From the NCBI GenBank assembly GCA_003531155.1, contig DQHR01000188.1, positions 1 through 9,371 on the forward strand: a DNA stretch of 9,371 nt. The letters run 5' to 3'. Positions 1-7,585 of this stretch are shown one piece after another (positions within the stretch are counted from its first letter, which is position 1; every line of letters starts with the position of its first letter). A model generated the notes under the pieces. It was not told where the DNA came from, did not search any database, and saw nothing but the letters and a program-made list of their open reading frames with translations. The position numbers and the translations under genes are program-made. This DNA is from Bacteroidales bacterium. Lineage in GTDB: Bacteria > Bacteroidota > Bacteroidia > Bacteroidales > Tenuifilaceae.

Positions 1-2
1 AT

Positions 3-1031
3 ATGGCTGCAATAGTACCTTTAATGGCGGTTATGTCAACTCGTGGCTTAACATTGTTTTCGCTTATGTTCGAGATTCTTTTTAAGAGTATTTGGATGAG
101 AGTTGCCGCACTATATATTGGTATAATATCAGTAATACATATTCCGTTTGCTGTTCAGAATTATCCAATAAAATTAGATTCATATAATAAACTTGTTGTG
201 CAAGCGGCAAATTGGTTTAAGGAAAAAGGATTAGATAAAGGCGCGGTATACTTTAAGGATTCAAATATTCCTTATGCTCTTGGCATTAATCCATTTGACA
301 CCTTAAATGCAAAAAGTGCTTTTAATAAGAAATTAGCATTTACCTCAGATATTAAGGAGGGAACCACTATAATTTACGATGAAAGGTATTTTCCTGTTGA
401 TGGCATTGAGTTTGATTCATTAGTTCAGAATAAAAATTTTGAATTGCAAAAGGTTTTTGAACCAGAAGTAAACCATAAAGTGTACGGAAGAGATTACCGA
501 ATTGCAATTTTTAAACGCATTCAACCTGACTCTGCCATTCTTAATCAAAATAGAATGATTGCTTATGGATCTGAGGCTGAATTCAAAACATTATTGAAAC
601 TTGATTTTGATAGGTCGTTTCATCAGCCAGACTCTTCGTTAATATATTTTGATGATAAAAATGATACGAAATGTTTCAAAATAAAACCAAACAATGTTCA
701 AGTACTCTATAAAGAATTTGACTTGTCAACCATCAGTTTCGAAAAGCCGTTGGAACTTTATCTTAAACTTAAGTTAAGCGTTCAAGATACTTTGAAACAG
801 CCTTTAATGTTTATTGTGGAAGTGGATAAGAAGGAGAAACAAATATTTTACAATGAGTTAAAACTTGAACTTCCTGATAGTATTGGAAGTAATTGGACAA
901 ACTTAGAATATACAGTAAGACTAACCAATGATGTATCTTTTAGCGGAACTCTGAAGACTTATTTTTTAAATCGGAATAAGAGTTCGTATTTACTTGATGA
1001 TTACCAGTTGGGATATTGTATTAAAAGGTAA
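3..1031 (+). CDS. C-terminal part of a GT-C type glycosyltransferase-like membrane protein (5' truncated by window edge)
   Basis: Only the 3' part is visible; the frame is open to the left edge, so the ATG at position 3 is probably internal. Visible residues 1-52 are hydrophobic and hold two or three membrane segments (about 2-12, 16-29 and 34-50), including the motif IVPLMAV, which resembles the last transmembrane helices of family-39/PMT-type glycosyltransferases. Residues about 60-172 form a soluble domain. Its features (ANWFKEKG near 69, INPFDT near 95, TTIIYDERYFPVDG near 121, YRIAIFKRI near 165) match my memory of the periplasmic domain after the membrane part in Bacteroidota GT-C proteins. 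Residues about 185-342 are a further, probably beta-rich domain I do not recognise. The inferred role is transfer of a lipid-linked sugar at the periplasmic face. The catalytic N-terminal part lies outside the window, so substrate and exact family cannot be judged. It ends in TAA just before a strong terminator. Confidence 0.5.
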   Translation: MAAIVPLMAVMSTRGLTLFSLMFEILFKSIWMRVAALYIGIISVIHIPFAVQNYPIKLDSYNKLVVQAANWFKEKGLDKGAVYFKDSNIPYALGINPFDTLNAKSAFNKKLAFTSDIKEGTTIIYDERYFPVDGIEFDSLVQNKNFELQKVFEPEVNHKVYGRDYRIAIFKRIQPDSAILNQNRMIAYGSEAEFKTLLKLDFDRSFHQPDSSLIYFDDKNDTKCFKIKPNNVQVLYKEFDLSTISFEKPLELYLKLKLSVQDTLKQPLMFIVEVDKKEKQIFYNELKLELPDSIGSNWTNLEYTVRLTNDVSFSGTLKTYFLNRNKSSYLLDDYQLGYCIKR

Positions 1032-1032
1032 T

Positions 1033-1069
1033 AAAAAAGAGGGCTCTGATTTCCAGAGCCCTCTTTTTT
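1033..1069. terminator. Bidirectional intrinsic terminator between converging genes
   Basis: A perfect inverted repeat: GAGGGCTCTG (1039-1048) pairs with CAGAGCCCTC (1054-1063) around the five-base loop ATTTC. The stem is extended by six A (1033-1038) pairing with six T (1064-1069), giving 16 base pairs. Read on either strand, the GC stem is followed by a run of T, so it can stop the plus-strand gene ending at 1031 and the minus-strand peptidase gene ending at 1073. It fills nearly the whole 41-bp gap between the two stop codons. Confidence 0.93.
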
Positions 1070-1072
1070 ATT

Positions 1073-3157
1073 CTACTTTTCCTTCAACCATTTATCGAGC
1101 CATCCTTTAAATTCTCTTTGCCATAGAATTCCATTCTGAGGTTTAAGTACCCAGTGGCTTTCATCTGGAAAGAATAAGAACTTGCTAGGAATTCCAAGCA
1201 TCTGTGCCGTGTTAAATGCTGCCATGCCCTGTGTGTATGGAATCCTAAAATCTTTTCCTCCATGAATAACCAAAATTGGGGTATCCCAATTTTTAACATA
1301 TTTGTGAGGACTATGAGCAAAACTCTTTTGTGCAACTGCATTATTTGCATCCCATGGAGCACCACCCATTTCCCACTCATCAAAAAACATCTCTTCTGTT
1401 GTTAAGTATTCCATTTCGGAGTTAAATACCCCACAATGTGCAATAAATGCTTTAAACCTCTTGTTGTGGTTGCCCGCTAACCAAAAAACAGTGTATCCAC
1501 CATAGCTTGCCCCAACTGCTCCAAGATGCTCCTTGTCAACCCAAGGTTCTTTGCTAACTTCGTCGATGGATGCTAGTAAATCTTTCATTTCCTGTCCACC
1601 GTGGTCTTTGCTTATTTGATCAGTCCAAGATTGCCCAAAAGTCAATGTTCCTCTTCGGCTAGGAGCAACTATTACATAACCATTTGAAGCCATTATTGAG
1701 AAATTCCATCTGTAGCTCCAGAACTGACTAACTGCGCTTTGAGGCCCTCCTTCGCAGTATAAAATCGTTGGGTATTTTTTACTCTTGTCGAAATTTGGCG
1801 GAAGTATTATCCAGTTATGAACCATTTTGCCATCGGTTGATTTTATCCACCGTTGTTCAACAGTTGGCATAGTTAACTTGTCAAGGATGTCTTTATTGAT
1901 GGATGAGATTTCTGTTTCATCACCAGTATTTGGGTTAATTGAATAGATTTCGGCAGGTTTTGTAATTGATACTTTATCCCCAATTAACATATTACCCGCA
2001 ATTTGAACAGAATGATAATCGTGATTTCCTTTTGTAATTGCCACTAATTCTTTGGTGGCAATATCCATTTTATATACTTGATAGGTCGCATTGATGCCAA
2101 CAATTAAAAAGATTGAATTACCATCTTCTGTCCACTGGATATTTGAAACAGAATAATCAAAATCAGGTGTCATGTAGGTCTTCTGTCCTGTTGCTATATC
2201 AAGAATAAATAATCTATCCTTATCAGCCTCAAATCCGGCTCTCTCCATTGATAACCAAGCCATCTTGCTACCGTCAGGTGAAAAAACAGGGGCTTTATCG
2301 TAACCCTTCATTCCCTCTGTTAGGTTTTTAACCTCTTTATTTTCAATGTTGTATAGGTAGATGTCGGAATTGGTGCTAAATGCATACTCTTTGCCAGTAT
2401 TTTTTTTGCAAGTATAAGCTATTTCTTTACCATTAGGAGCCCAAGCAATTTCTTCAGAGCCACCAAATGGCTTAAGTGGACTATCATAAGGTTCGTTTGG
2501 CATGATATCATTAATATTTGTTACCATACCATTGTTAAAATCAGCAACAAATATGTGGCTATAATAGCCATCTTCCCATGAGTCCCAGTGGCGGTACATT
2601 AGATCGTTAATCATCATACCACTTGATTTTGGAAGGTCGGGGTAAATATCAGCAGTGTTTTTGTCAATTTTAACCTCGCTAAAGAAAAGGATTTTATCTC
2701 CTTTAGGAGATATTTGAAACCCATTGATATCCGATTCATACGATGATACCTTTTGCTGATCGCTACCATCAGCATTAATTGTCCAAATCTGAGCAGTTTC
2801 CCCTTCGGTCGAAATGAATGCAATTTTTGAGTCGTTAATCCAGGCTGGGTTGAACTCATGAGCGCTAGTTGATGTTAGTTGTTTTTTGTTACTCCCATCA
2901 ATATTCATAATAAAAAGATCAGAGTTACTCTTGTTTTGTTCAATCGAGTAATATGATACAGTATAAGCAGCTAATGAGCCGTTAGGAGAAATGGCAGTTT
3001 CGCCTAATCTCCCAAACGACCATAGTACTTCAGGCGTTAATACTCCATTTTCAATTTTAGGCGATGATGGTCCAATTACCATCTCTTTTGGCTTTTCAGG
3101 GGTGCTGCACGATGCGGCAATTATTACAAGTGCTGCAATTAGGATTTGGTATTTCAT
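1073..3157 (-). CDS. S9C family serine peptidase, DPP5-like, lipoprotein
   Basis: A 694-residue prolyl-oligopeptidase-family enzyme, probably a dipeptidyl peptidase of the DPP5/acylaminoacyl-peptidase subgroup (S9C) that trims peptides in the periplasm. Residues 1-17 are a lipoprotein signal: hydrophobic stretch, then lipobox A14-A15-S16-C17. No acidic cluster follows the cysteine, so I see no surface-export signal. Residues about 40-430 form the beta-propeller, with WD40-like strands such as the ISPNG and FSPDG repeats and the S9-typical RHWDSWEDG near 189. Residues about 435-694 are the alpha/beta-hydrolase domain. The triad is complete: S551 in GASYGGY, D636 in HGGKDFRIP, and H668 in DESHWVLKPQN. 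RRGTLTFGQSW near 501 lies in the region shaping the oxyanion side. Length is normal for the group and no damage is seen. Its start is 99 bp downstream of the phosphatase gene's stop; I found no exact TAnnTTTG promoter there. Dipeptide specificity is an inference from the family. Confidence 0.92.
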   Translation of the reverse strand: MKYQILIAALVIIAASCSTPEKPKEMVIGPSSPKIENGVLTPEVLWSFGRLGETAISPNGSLAAYTVSYYSIEQNKSNSDLFIMNIDGSNKKQLTSTSAHEFNPAWINDSKIAFISTEGETAQIWTINADGSDQQKVSSYESDINGFQISPKGDKILFFSEVKIDKNTADIYPDLPKSSGMMINDLMYRHWDSWEDGYYSHIFVADFNNGMVTNINDIMPNEPYDSPLKPFGGSEEIAWAPNGKEIAYTCKKNTGKEYAFSTNSDIYLYNIENKEVKNLTEGMKGYDKAPVFSPDGSKMAWLSMERAGFEADKDRLFILDIATGQKTYMTPDFDYSVSNIQWTEDGNSIFLIVGINATYQVYKMDIATKELVAITKGNHDYHSVQIAGNMLIGDKVSITKPAEIYSINPNTGDETEISSINKDILDKLTMPTVEQRWIKSTDGKMVHNWIILPPNFDKSKKYPTILYCEGGPQSAVSQFWSYRWNFSIMASNGYVIVAPSRRGTLTFGQSWTDQISKDHGGQEMKDLLASIDEVSKEPWVDKEHLGAVGASYGGYTVFWLAGNHNKRFKAFIAHCGVFNSEMEYLTTEEMFFDEWEMGGAPWDANNAVAQKSFAHSPHKYVKNWDTPILVIHGGKDFRIPYTQGMAAFNTAQMLGIPSKFLFFPDESHWVLKPQNGILWQREFKGWLDKWLKEK

Positions 3158-3256
3158 GATATATTTTATTTAGGTTGTTTTTCAAACTATAAGAATACGA
3201 CAGTATATATTATTGTTGGTTTAATTAATAGAGGCGATCTGTAAAAACTTTTTGAT

Positions 3257-6200
3257 CTAATCATTTTCTTCACGGAATCGGAGACCAAGAACGGTAATGT
3301 CATCGCGTTGGAAAACATTTTTTTTGAAGATATCGAAATCTTTAGCGATTTTTTCACCGATAGTTTTCATTGGCTTATCGATATTCGTTAAAAGAGCAGA
3401 ATGGAATCGGCTAGCAGTATATTTTTTTCGTTGTTCGTTATTCTGATCGGTAATACCATCTGAGTTAAGTATGATTACATCGTCAGGGCTAAGGTAGATC
3501 CTTGTATTGAGGAATTCAGGATCAACATCGGGCATAATACCTCCAATTGTTTTACGATTTCCTCTTAGGGTTTGAATTTTATTGGTGCCACTTTGGTAAA
3601 AGTAAAGCATCCTATTGGCACCAGCAAAGGTAACGATGTACTGATTGGCTATTTTATGTTCAATTAAACAAATAGATGCATCCATGCCGTCAAAACTTTC
3701 ACTTACGTCCTGTCTTAGTGCCTGATTAACCGAGTTATCAAGTTCGCTTAGGATATCGGCAGGATTGTGAATCTTTTTCTCATTAACGATTTCGCTAAGC
3801 AACCTGCTTCCAATCATTGACATAAATGCTCCAGGAACGCCATGCCCCGTGCAATCAACTACTGCAACGAAGATTTTTTCACCTTGTTTTGATTTTGCTG
3901 GTATTCGCGAAATCCAGTAAAAATCGCCAGATACGACATCTTTTGGCCTGTATAGTACAAAATGTTCAAAAATATCATTTAACGAATTTAAGTCGGGAAG
4001 GATGGCTTGTTGAATTGTTTTTGCATATTCTAGACTTGCAGCAGTTTGTCGGTTCTGTTCATGGAGTTCGTCGCGCTGAACCTGCATCTCCTCTTTTTGC
4101 TGCATTAACTCCTCATTCTTTTCAATAATCTCTTCCTGATAAAGGATCAAGTCCTTGGTTCGCTCTTTTACAAGTGCTTGCAACCTTACGTTTGAACTCT
4201 TAAGTAAATTTGTTTTTACAGTTACATAAACCCAAATTATAATGGCAATTATTAGTAGGTAAAGAATAAATGATGCAGGTGATTTATACCAAGGACGTTT
4301 AATTGTGAAAGAATATGATGCAATTGGACTTTCGTTTTCGAATACGTTTTTTGCTTTTACAATAAACTTGTAATTTCCTGAAGGTAGATTGGTGTATTCT
4401 TTCTTTTGATCCGCAGACCATTCACTCCAATTATTATCGTAGCCTTCAAGAATGAAACTGTATTTTATTTTTTGATTTTGCCCGAAAAAGGGTGATGAAA
4501 AATAGAAAATAATGGAGTTATCCCAGCTATTAAATTTTTGTTTTGAGGTACTTGTTGGTGAAAAATTTGTACTTCGATACCCTAAAGCATTTTCTGGGAG
4601 GGAGAGTGATCCATTAAAAACCTGTTTGGCATTATTAGTGGTTACTCTCCTGATTAAAAGTTTAATAATCGATTGTTTTTCGCTTTCAATTTTCCCATCG
4701 TACCTGTACAATCCATCATATGATGCTATCCAGTTTATATCATTATCCTCACTGAGTACATCGTTAAATATCATATCAGGGATTACCCTAAATTGAGCCG
4801 GGATGCGTCGATATGTATTATCAGGGTATTTCAATGCCCTCTCAAGCCATCTGTTAGGGTTGGTTTTGTAAGCTTCGAACCAAAGGTTTCCTTTTTTATC
4901 TTGATTTAGAATTCTAATGCCAGTTGAGCCATCAGCAAATTCAATCCCTAAACATGAATCAGGGGTGAAACTATCGGTACTGGCATTGTAATGGCATAGC
5001 CCTTTGTCTGTTGATACTTTTATGCTCCCATCAATCAAAGTTATTGACATGTCATCGCACTTAGGTGCGAATGGTAGTTGATCGTATGATTTTAATTGAT
5101 CCGCAGCAAGCTGGTAGGGATTAACAATATTACATCTGCTTACTCCTTTATAGCGGTTAGAAAACCATAGTCTACCTTCCGAATCTTCTAGCAATGAATA
5201 AACCTGTCCTTTTGAACCCTCGATTTTTCCCACAAAAACCCATTCGCCTTGGTAAAAGCGTAAGATGCCAACTCCATCGCTTAATCCAGCATAAACAATA
5301 TTAGGAAAGAGTTTCGATGAAGTAAATGAATAACATCCGTTTTTATATTGACCAATTCTTTTTGCTTTATCATTAATAATCTGATAAATACCATCTACAG
5401 TTCCAGCAAGAAGGAAGGCATTATTATCGCTTGAATAAGCAAGAGCCAATTGGTTTGAGTATTTATTAAAATCTTTAATTTCTTGAAAACCATTCTCAGT
5501 CTTCTTGGATATGCCAACACTTGATGAAATGTATAGGTAATTATTGAATCGAACTATAGATTGTAAAGAACCTTTTAGTCCTAGATTATCATCATAGAAT
5601 GTGAGTGGAGAGCTAATATTTGTGTATGAGACACCATTGTTTAAGGCCATCCATAGGTTGTTCTGATTGTCAAGGAAAAGATTCCATACAGATTCATCCT
5701 GAAGGTTCGATGCGAGGTTTATTGTTCTTATCAACTTCCCTTTTTTGTCAATGATAACAACGCCACCCCTTGATGTTCCTATAGCTATCCTACTGTTAGG
5801 GAGTGGAACACTATTGTAAATTAGGTTTTGAACAAGAAAATCATCTACCTCAGTTTTAAACTTAGTAACAATTGAGTCTTGGATTACAACAGTATCGTTT
5901 CTTAAGGCATTAAGGTTGTATAGGTATAACCCATCAGATTGTGTACCTAATAGCAGTTTCTTTGAATTAAAAGGTTGAATGGAATAGAGCAGTTTTTTTG
6001 ATAGGTTGTCTGTACCTACTAGTGGTTTTAGAGAATCATTTTGAAGGTATGTTAATCCATATTCTGGTTGGTTTGCGTATAATTTACCATTTGCATAAAA
6101 TGTCCTATGAAAATATGTTTTAGGTTTCCAGAACTTAACAACGTCTCCTTTTACCAATAGCAAACACTTATTTGAGCTAAAGTAAACCCCATCTTTTGTT

Positions 6201-6610
6201 GCAAAAACCTGACGCACTAATCCTAATGGGATACAGCCAGAATTTATTTTATTGGTAATAGAATAGTATTTTAAAGAAGTGGTGGAGTCAGCAGCTAAAT
6301 AACCAATTTCATCTTGACCTCCCACCCAAATACGACCTTCGCTGTCAATATCTAAACAACGCGACAAAGCCCCATTAATTGAGATGTGCCTCCAGTCGCT
6401 ACCATCATATTCTATAACTCCGGTGTTATTGGCAATATAAATTAGACCTCTTTGGTCTTGGACTATTGCCCAGTTTTGAGAGTGCCCTGCGTAATCGCGA
6501 TGATTAAAATTGAAAATAGGATAGCGTCCTAACTCTTGAGCAAAAGAGTTTAGAAGAGATAATGTGAATAAAAATAAAAAAGTTATAAGAGTAAAACCTC
6601 TAAATCTCAT
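3257..6610 (-). CDS. Membrane sensor: periplasmic propeller, Y_Y_Y domain, coiled coil and cytoplasmic SpoIIE-type PP2C phosphatase
   Basis: A 1117-residue one-piece transmembrane signalling protein. Residues 1-24 are a signal peptide with likely cleavage after S22-F23-A24. Residues about 40-640 hold repeated two-component-regulator propeller units, for example DIDSEGRIWVGG (87), LFLDNQNNLWMALNNGV (311), LLEDSEGRLWFSN (473) and NQDKKGNLWFEA (569). A Y_Y_Y domain follows (about 698-770; IKYSFILEGYDNNWSEW). One membrane helix spans about 780-798. A charged coiled coil (about 803-865) leads to the PP2C/SpoIIE domain (about 866-1113), introduced by YAKTIQQAILP. Its metal-binding aspartates appear present: D896 (SGD), D919 (VVDCTGHG), D1051 (SDG) and D1104 (RDD). 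Inferred role: an external ligand, perhaps a glycan as in related hybrid sensors, controls dephosphorylation of a cytoplasmic serine/threonine phosphoprotein such as an anti-sigma antagonist. No kinase, HTH or response-regulator domain is fused, and no STAS or anti-sigma partner lies nearby. The start is supported by the signal peptide; AAAGGG lies a few bases upstream of the ATG. Confidence 0.93.
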   Translation of the reverse strand: MRFRGFTLITFLFLFTLSLLNSFAQELGRYPIFNFNHRDYAGHSQNWAIVQDQRGLIYIANNTGVIEYDGSDWRHISINGALSRCLDIDSEGRIWVGGQDEIGYLAADSTTSLKYYSITNKINSGCIPLGLVRQVFATKDGVYFSSNKCLLLVKGDVVKFWKPKTYFHRTFYANGKLYANQPEYGLTYLQNDSLKPLVGTDNLSKKLLYSIQPFNSKKLLLGTQSDGLYLYNLNALRNDTVVIQDSIVTKFKTEVDDFLVQNLIYNSVPLPNSRIAIGTSRGGVVIIDKKGKLIRTINLASNLQDESVWNLFLDNQNNLWMALNNGVSYTNISSPLTFYDDNLGLKGSLQSIVRFNNYLYISSSVGISKKTENGFQEIKDFNKYSNQLALAYSSDNNAFLLAGTVDGIYQIINDKAKRIGQYKNGCYSFTSSKLFPNIVYAGLSDGVGILRFYQGEWVFVGKIEGSKGQVYSLLEDSEGRLWFSNRYKGVSRCNIVNPYQLAADQLKSYDQLPFAPKCDDMSITLIDGSIKVSTDKGLCHYNASTDSFTPDSCLGIEFADGSTGIRILNQDKKGNLWFEAYKTNPNRWLERALKYPDNTYRRIPAQFRVIPDMIFNDVLSEDNDINWIASYDGLYRYDGKIESEKQSIIKLLIRRVTTNNAKQVFNGSLSLPENALGYRSTNFSPTSTSKQKFNSWDNSIIFYFSSPFFGQNQKIKYSFILEGYDNNWSEWSADQKKEYTNLPSGNYKFIVKAKNVFENESPIASYSFTIKRPWYKSPASFILYLLIIAIIIWVYVTVKTNLLKSSNVRLQALVKERTKDLILYQEEIIEKNEELMQQKEEMQVQRDELHEQNRQTAASLEYAKTIQQAILPDLNSLNDIFEHFVLYRPKDVVSGDFYWISRIPAKSKQGEKIFVAVVDCTGHGVPGAFMSMIGSRLLSEIVNEKKIHNPADILSELDNSVNQALRQDVSESFDGMDASICLIEHKIANQYIVTFAGANRMLYFYQSGTNKIQTLRGNRKTIGGIMPDVDPEFLNTRIYLSPDDVIILNSDGITDQNNEQRKKYTASRFHSALLTNIDKPMKTIGEKIAKDFDIFKKNVFQRDDITVLGLRFREEND

Positions 6611-6793
6611 ATGTCCCTTTCAAAACAGAAAACAAGATATTATTTTTTCTAGCAATAAACGGGTAAAGGAGAAGTTTTTTTATCAAAAAAAATTGTTTTG
6701 TTTTCTTTCTTTACAAAAAATTATACGGAGATGGGTGTTCTAATGTTTGGTAATTAATTGATTATGTTATTAGTGCTATATGTCTTTTAACTC
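6611..6793. other. Intergenic region between two same-strand genes
   Basis: This 183-bp AT-rich gap separates the stop of the DUF169 gene from the start of the sensor phosphatase gene. It contains A and T runs (about 6676-6722), but no GC-rich terminator stem, no exact TAnnTTTG element on the minus strand and no open frame worth calling. It is long enough to hold a separate promoter for the phosphatase gene, which I could not locate. Confidence 0.5.
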
Positions 6794-7543
6794 TTAATTC
6801 TCAAATCTTTTACGAGCTTTTGCCCAAGTTGGAGTGATTAGGAATGATTCTTCCATGTATGAAATAATTTTTTCAAACTTTTTCATCGGAATTGCGAAAG
6901 AGAGAGTGTTTTCTGGAACACATGTTCTAGCCGAAGGATCAAACATTCCAAGCACACACTTTGGGTTATCTTTGCTATTTTCGAGATAAGGGTAGTGGAT
7001 AATTGAACCGCAACCAGGTCCAAAAGGGGAAATCACTCCTTGTGGATCAACTTGGTCAAAGTTGGCTAGGGTGAATAGACCTGAGAGTATTTCTGGTTTG
7101 GCAAAAAAGATAACTGCTTCGGGATTATCACTTTCTGTTAATTTATCCCATCGTTTAAAGATTATGTTTTCCCCGATTGAAGGAATGTTAATTAAATGTT
7201 TCTGAGTTTCATCAACAACTTCAGGAGATATTTTATATCGTTCGCCTCGAACTTTTCCTTCAATTCCATAAGATAAAAAATATCGAAATGTTGGATTCAT
7301 CTCAACATTGTATCCAATATAACGCTTTGCTCCATTGCATCCTATTGATTCAGAGTTGAAAACTAAGGATTCGCCCTTTCTTACTTTTGCAAGTTCGCAA
7401 ATCAAACAATTCCAGTTTTTGGGAGGCTCAACTAGCGCTAAATTGTTTAAACTTTCGGAGAAATAGAATGCAATTGGTAATTCGGCTGTGCCAAAATATT
7501 TATTCCAGAGTTCAATAAATTTCTCTTTCAGTTCATTTTTCAT
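6794..7543 (-). CDS. DUF169 family protein (COG2043-like), function unknown
   Basis: A 249-residue soluble protein with no signal peptide or membrane helix. The pattern fits DUF169 (PF02596): an N-terminal ELPIAFYFSE stretch (21-30); a cysteine and LAxxxKGE block with C46 and C49 (NCLICELAKVRKGE) followed by C69 in IGCNGAKRYIGY; then PFGPGCGSIIHYPY with C178 (173-186), and an ending with LGMFDPSAR and C208. Six cysteines (46, 49, 69, 178, 196, 208), several inside the family's conserved blocks, suggest metal, cluster or thiol chemistry; this is inference only. The family is common in anaerobic bacteria and archaea and has no agreed reaction that I know of. The gene runs divergently from the MprF-like remnant. 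A -7 promoter element lies 27 bp upstream of the ATG, and the bases just before the ATG are A-rich with no Shine-Dalgarno site, which is usual here. Family call is firm, function unknown. Confidence 0.85.
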   Translation of the reverse strand: MKNELKEKFIELWNKYFGTAELPIAFYFSESLNNLALVEPPKNWNCLICELAKVRKGESLVFNSESIGCNGAKRYIGYNVEMNPTFRYFLSYGIEGKVRGERYKISPEVVDETQKHLINIPSIGENIIFKRWDKLTESDNPEAVIFFAKPEILSGLFTLANFDQVDPQGVISPFGPGCGSIIHYPYLENSKDNPKCVLGMFDPSARTCVPENTLSFAIPMKKFEKIISYMEESFLITPTWAKARKRFEN

Positions 7544-7570
7544 GACTTTTTATTTTTTAGGTTCATTTTT

Positions 7571-7578
7571 CAAATGTA
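7571..7578 (-). promoter_or_regulatory. Candidate Bacteroidota -7 promoter element for the DUF169 gene
   Basis: On the minus strand this reads TACATTTG, an exact match to the Bacteroidota sigma factor -7 consensus TAnnTTTG, 27 bp upstream of the DUF169 start codon. There is no clear TTG about 20 bp further upstream, so the -33 half is missing or weak. In an AT-rich gap such an octamer could also arise by chance. Confidence 0.5.
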
Positions 7579-7585
7579 ATTTATA

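Noticed and set aside
2614..2859. Short minus-strand frame inside the S9 peptidase gene
   Set aside because: It is a frame shadow of the peptidase propeller; the S9 reading frame is intact and has clear family motifs.
3158..3256. Promoter search upstream of the peptidase gene (TATAGTTTG on the minus strand)
   Set aside because: The spacing within the element does not match TAnnTTTG and there is no suitable TTG upstream, so I did not call it.
3826..4128. Plus-strand 100-codon open frame opposite the phosphatase domain
   Set aside because: It is antisense to the conserved PP2C and coiled-coil region; its open state follows from the codon use of the real gene.
4512..4796. Plus-strand 94-codon open frame
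   Set aside because: It is antisense to the Y_Y_Y and late propeller region of the sensor gene, with composition typical of a shadow frame.
6676..6722. A/T-run stretch that could be a terminator after the DUF169 gene
   Set aside because: Only a weak TTTTGT/ACAAAA pairing is possible, with no GC-rich stem, so it does not meet the form of an intrinsic terminator.
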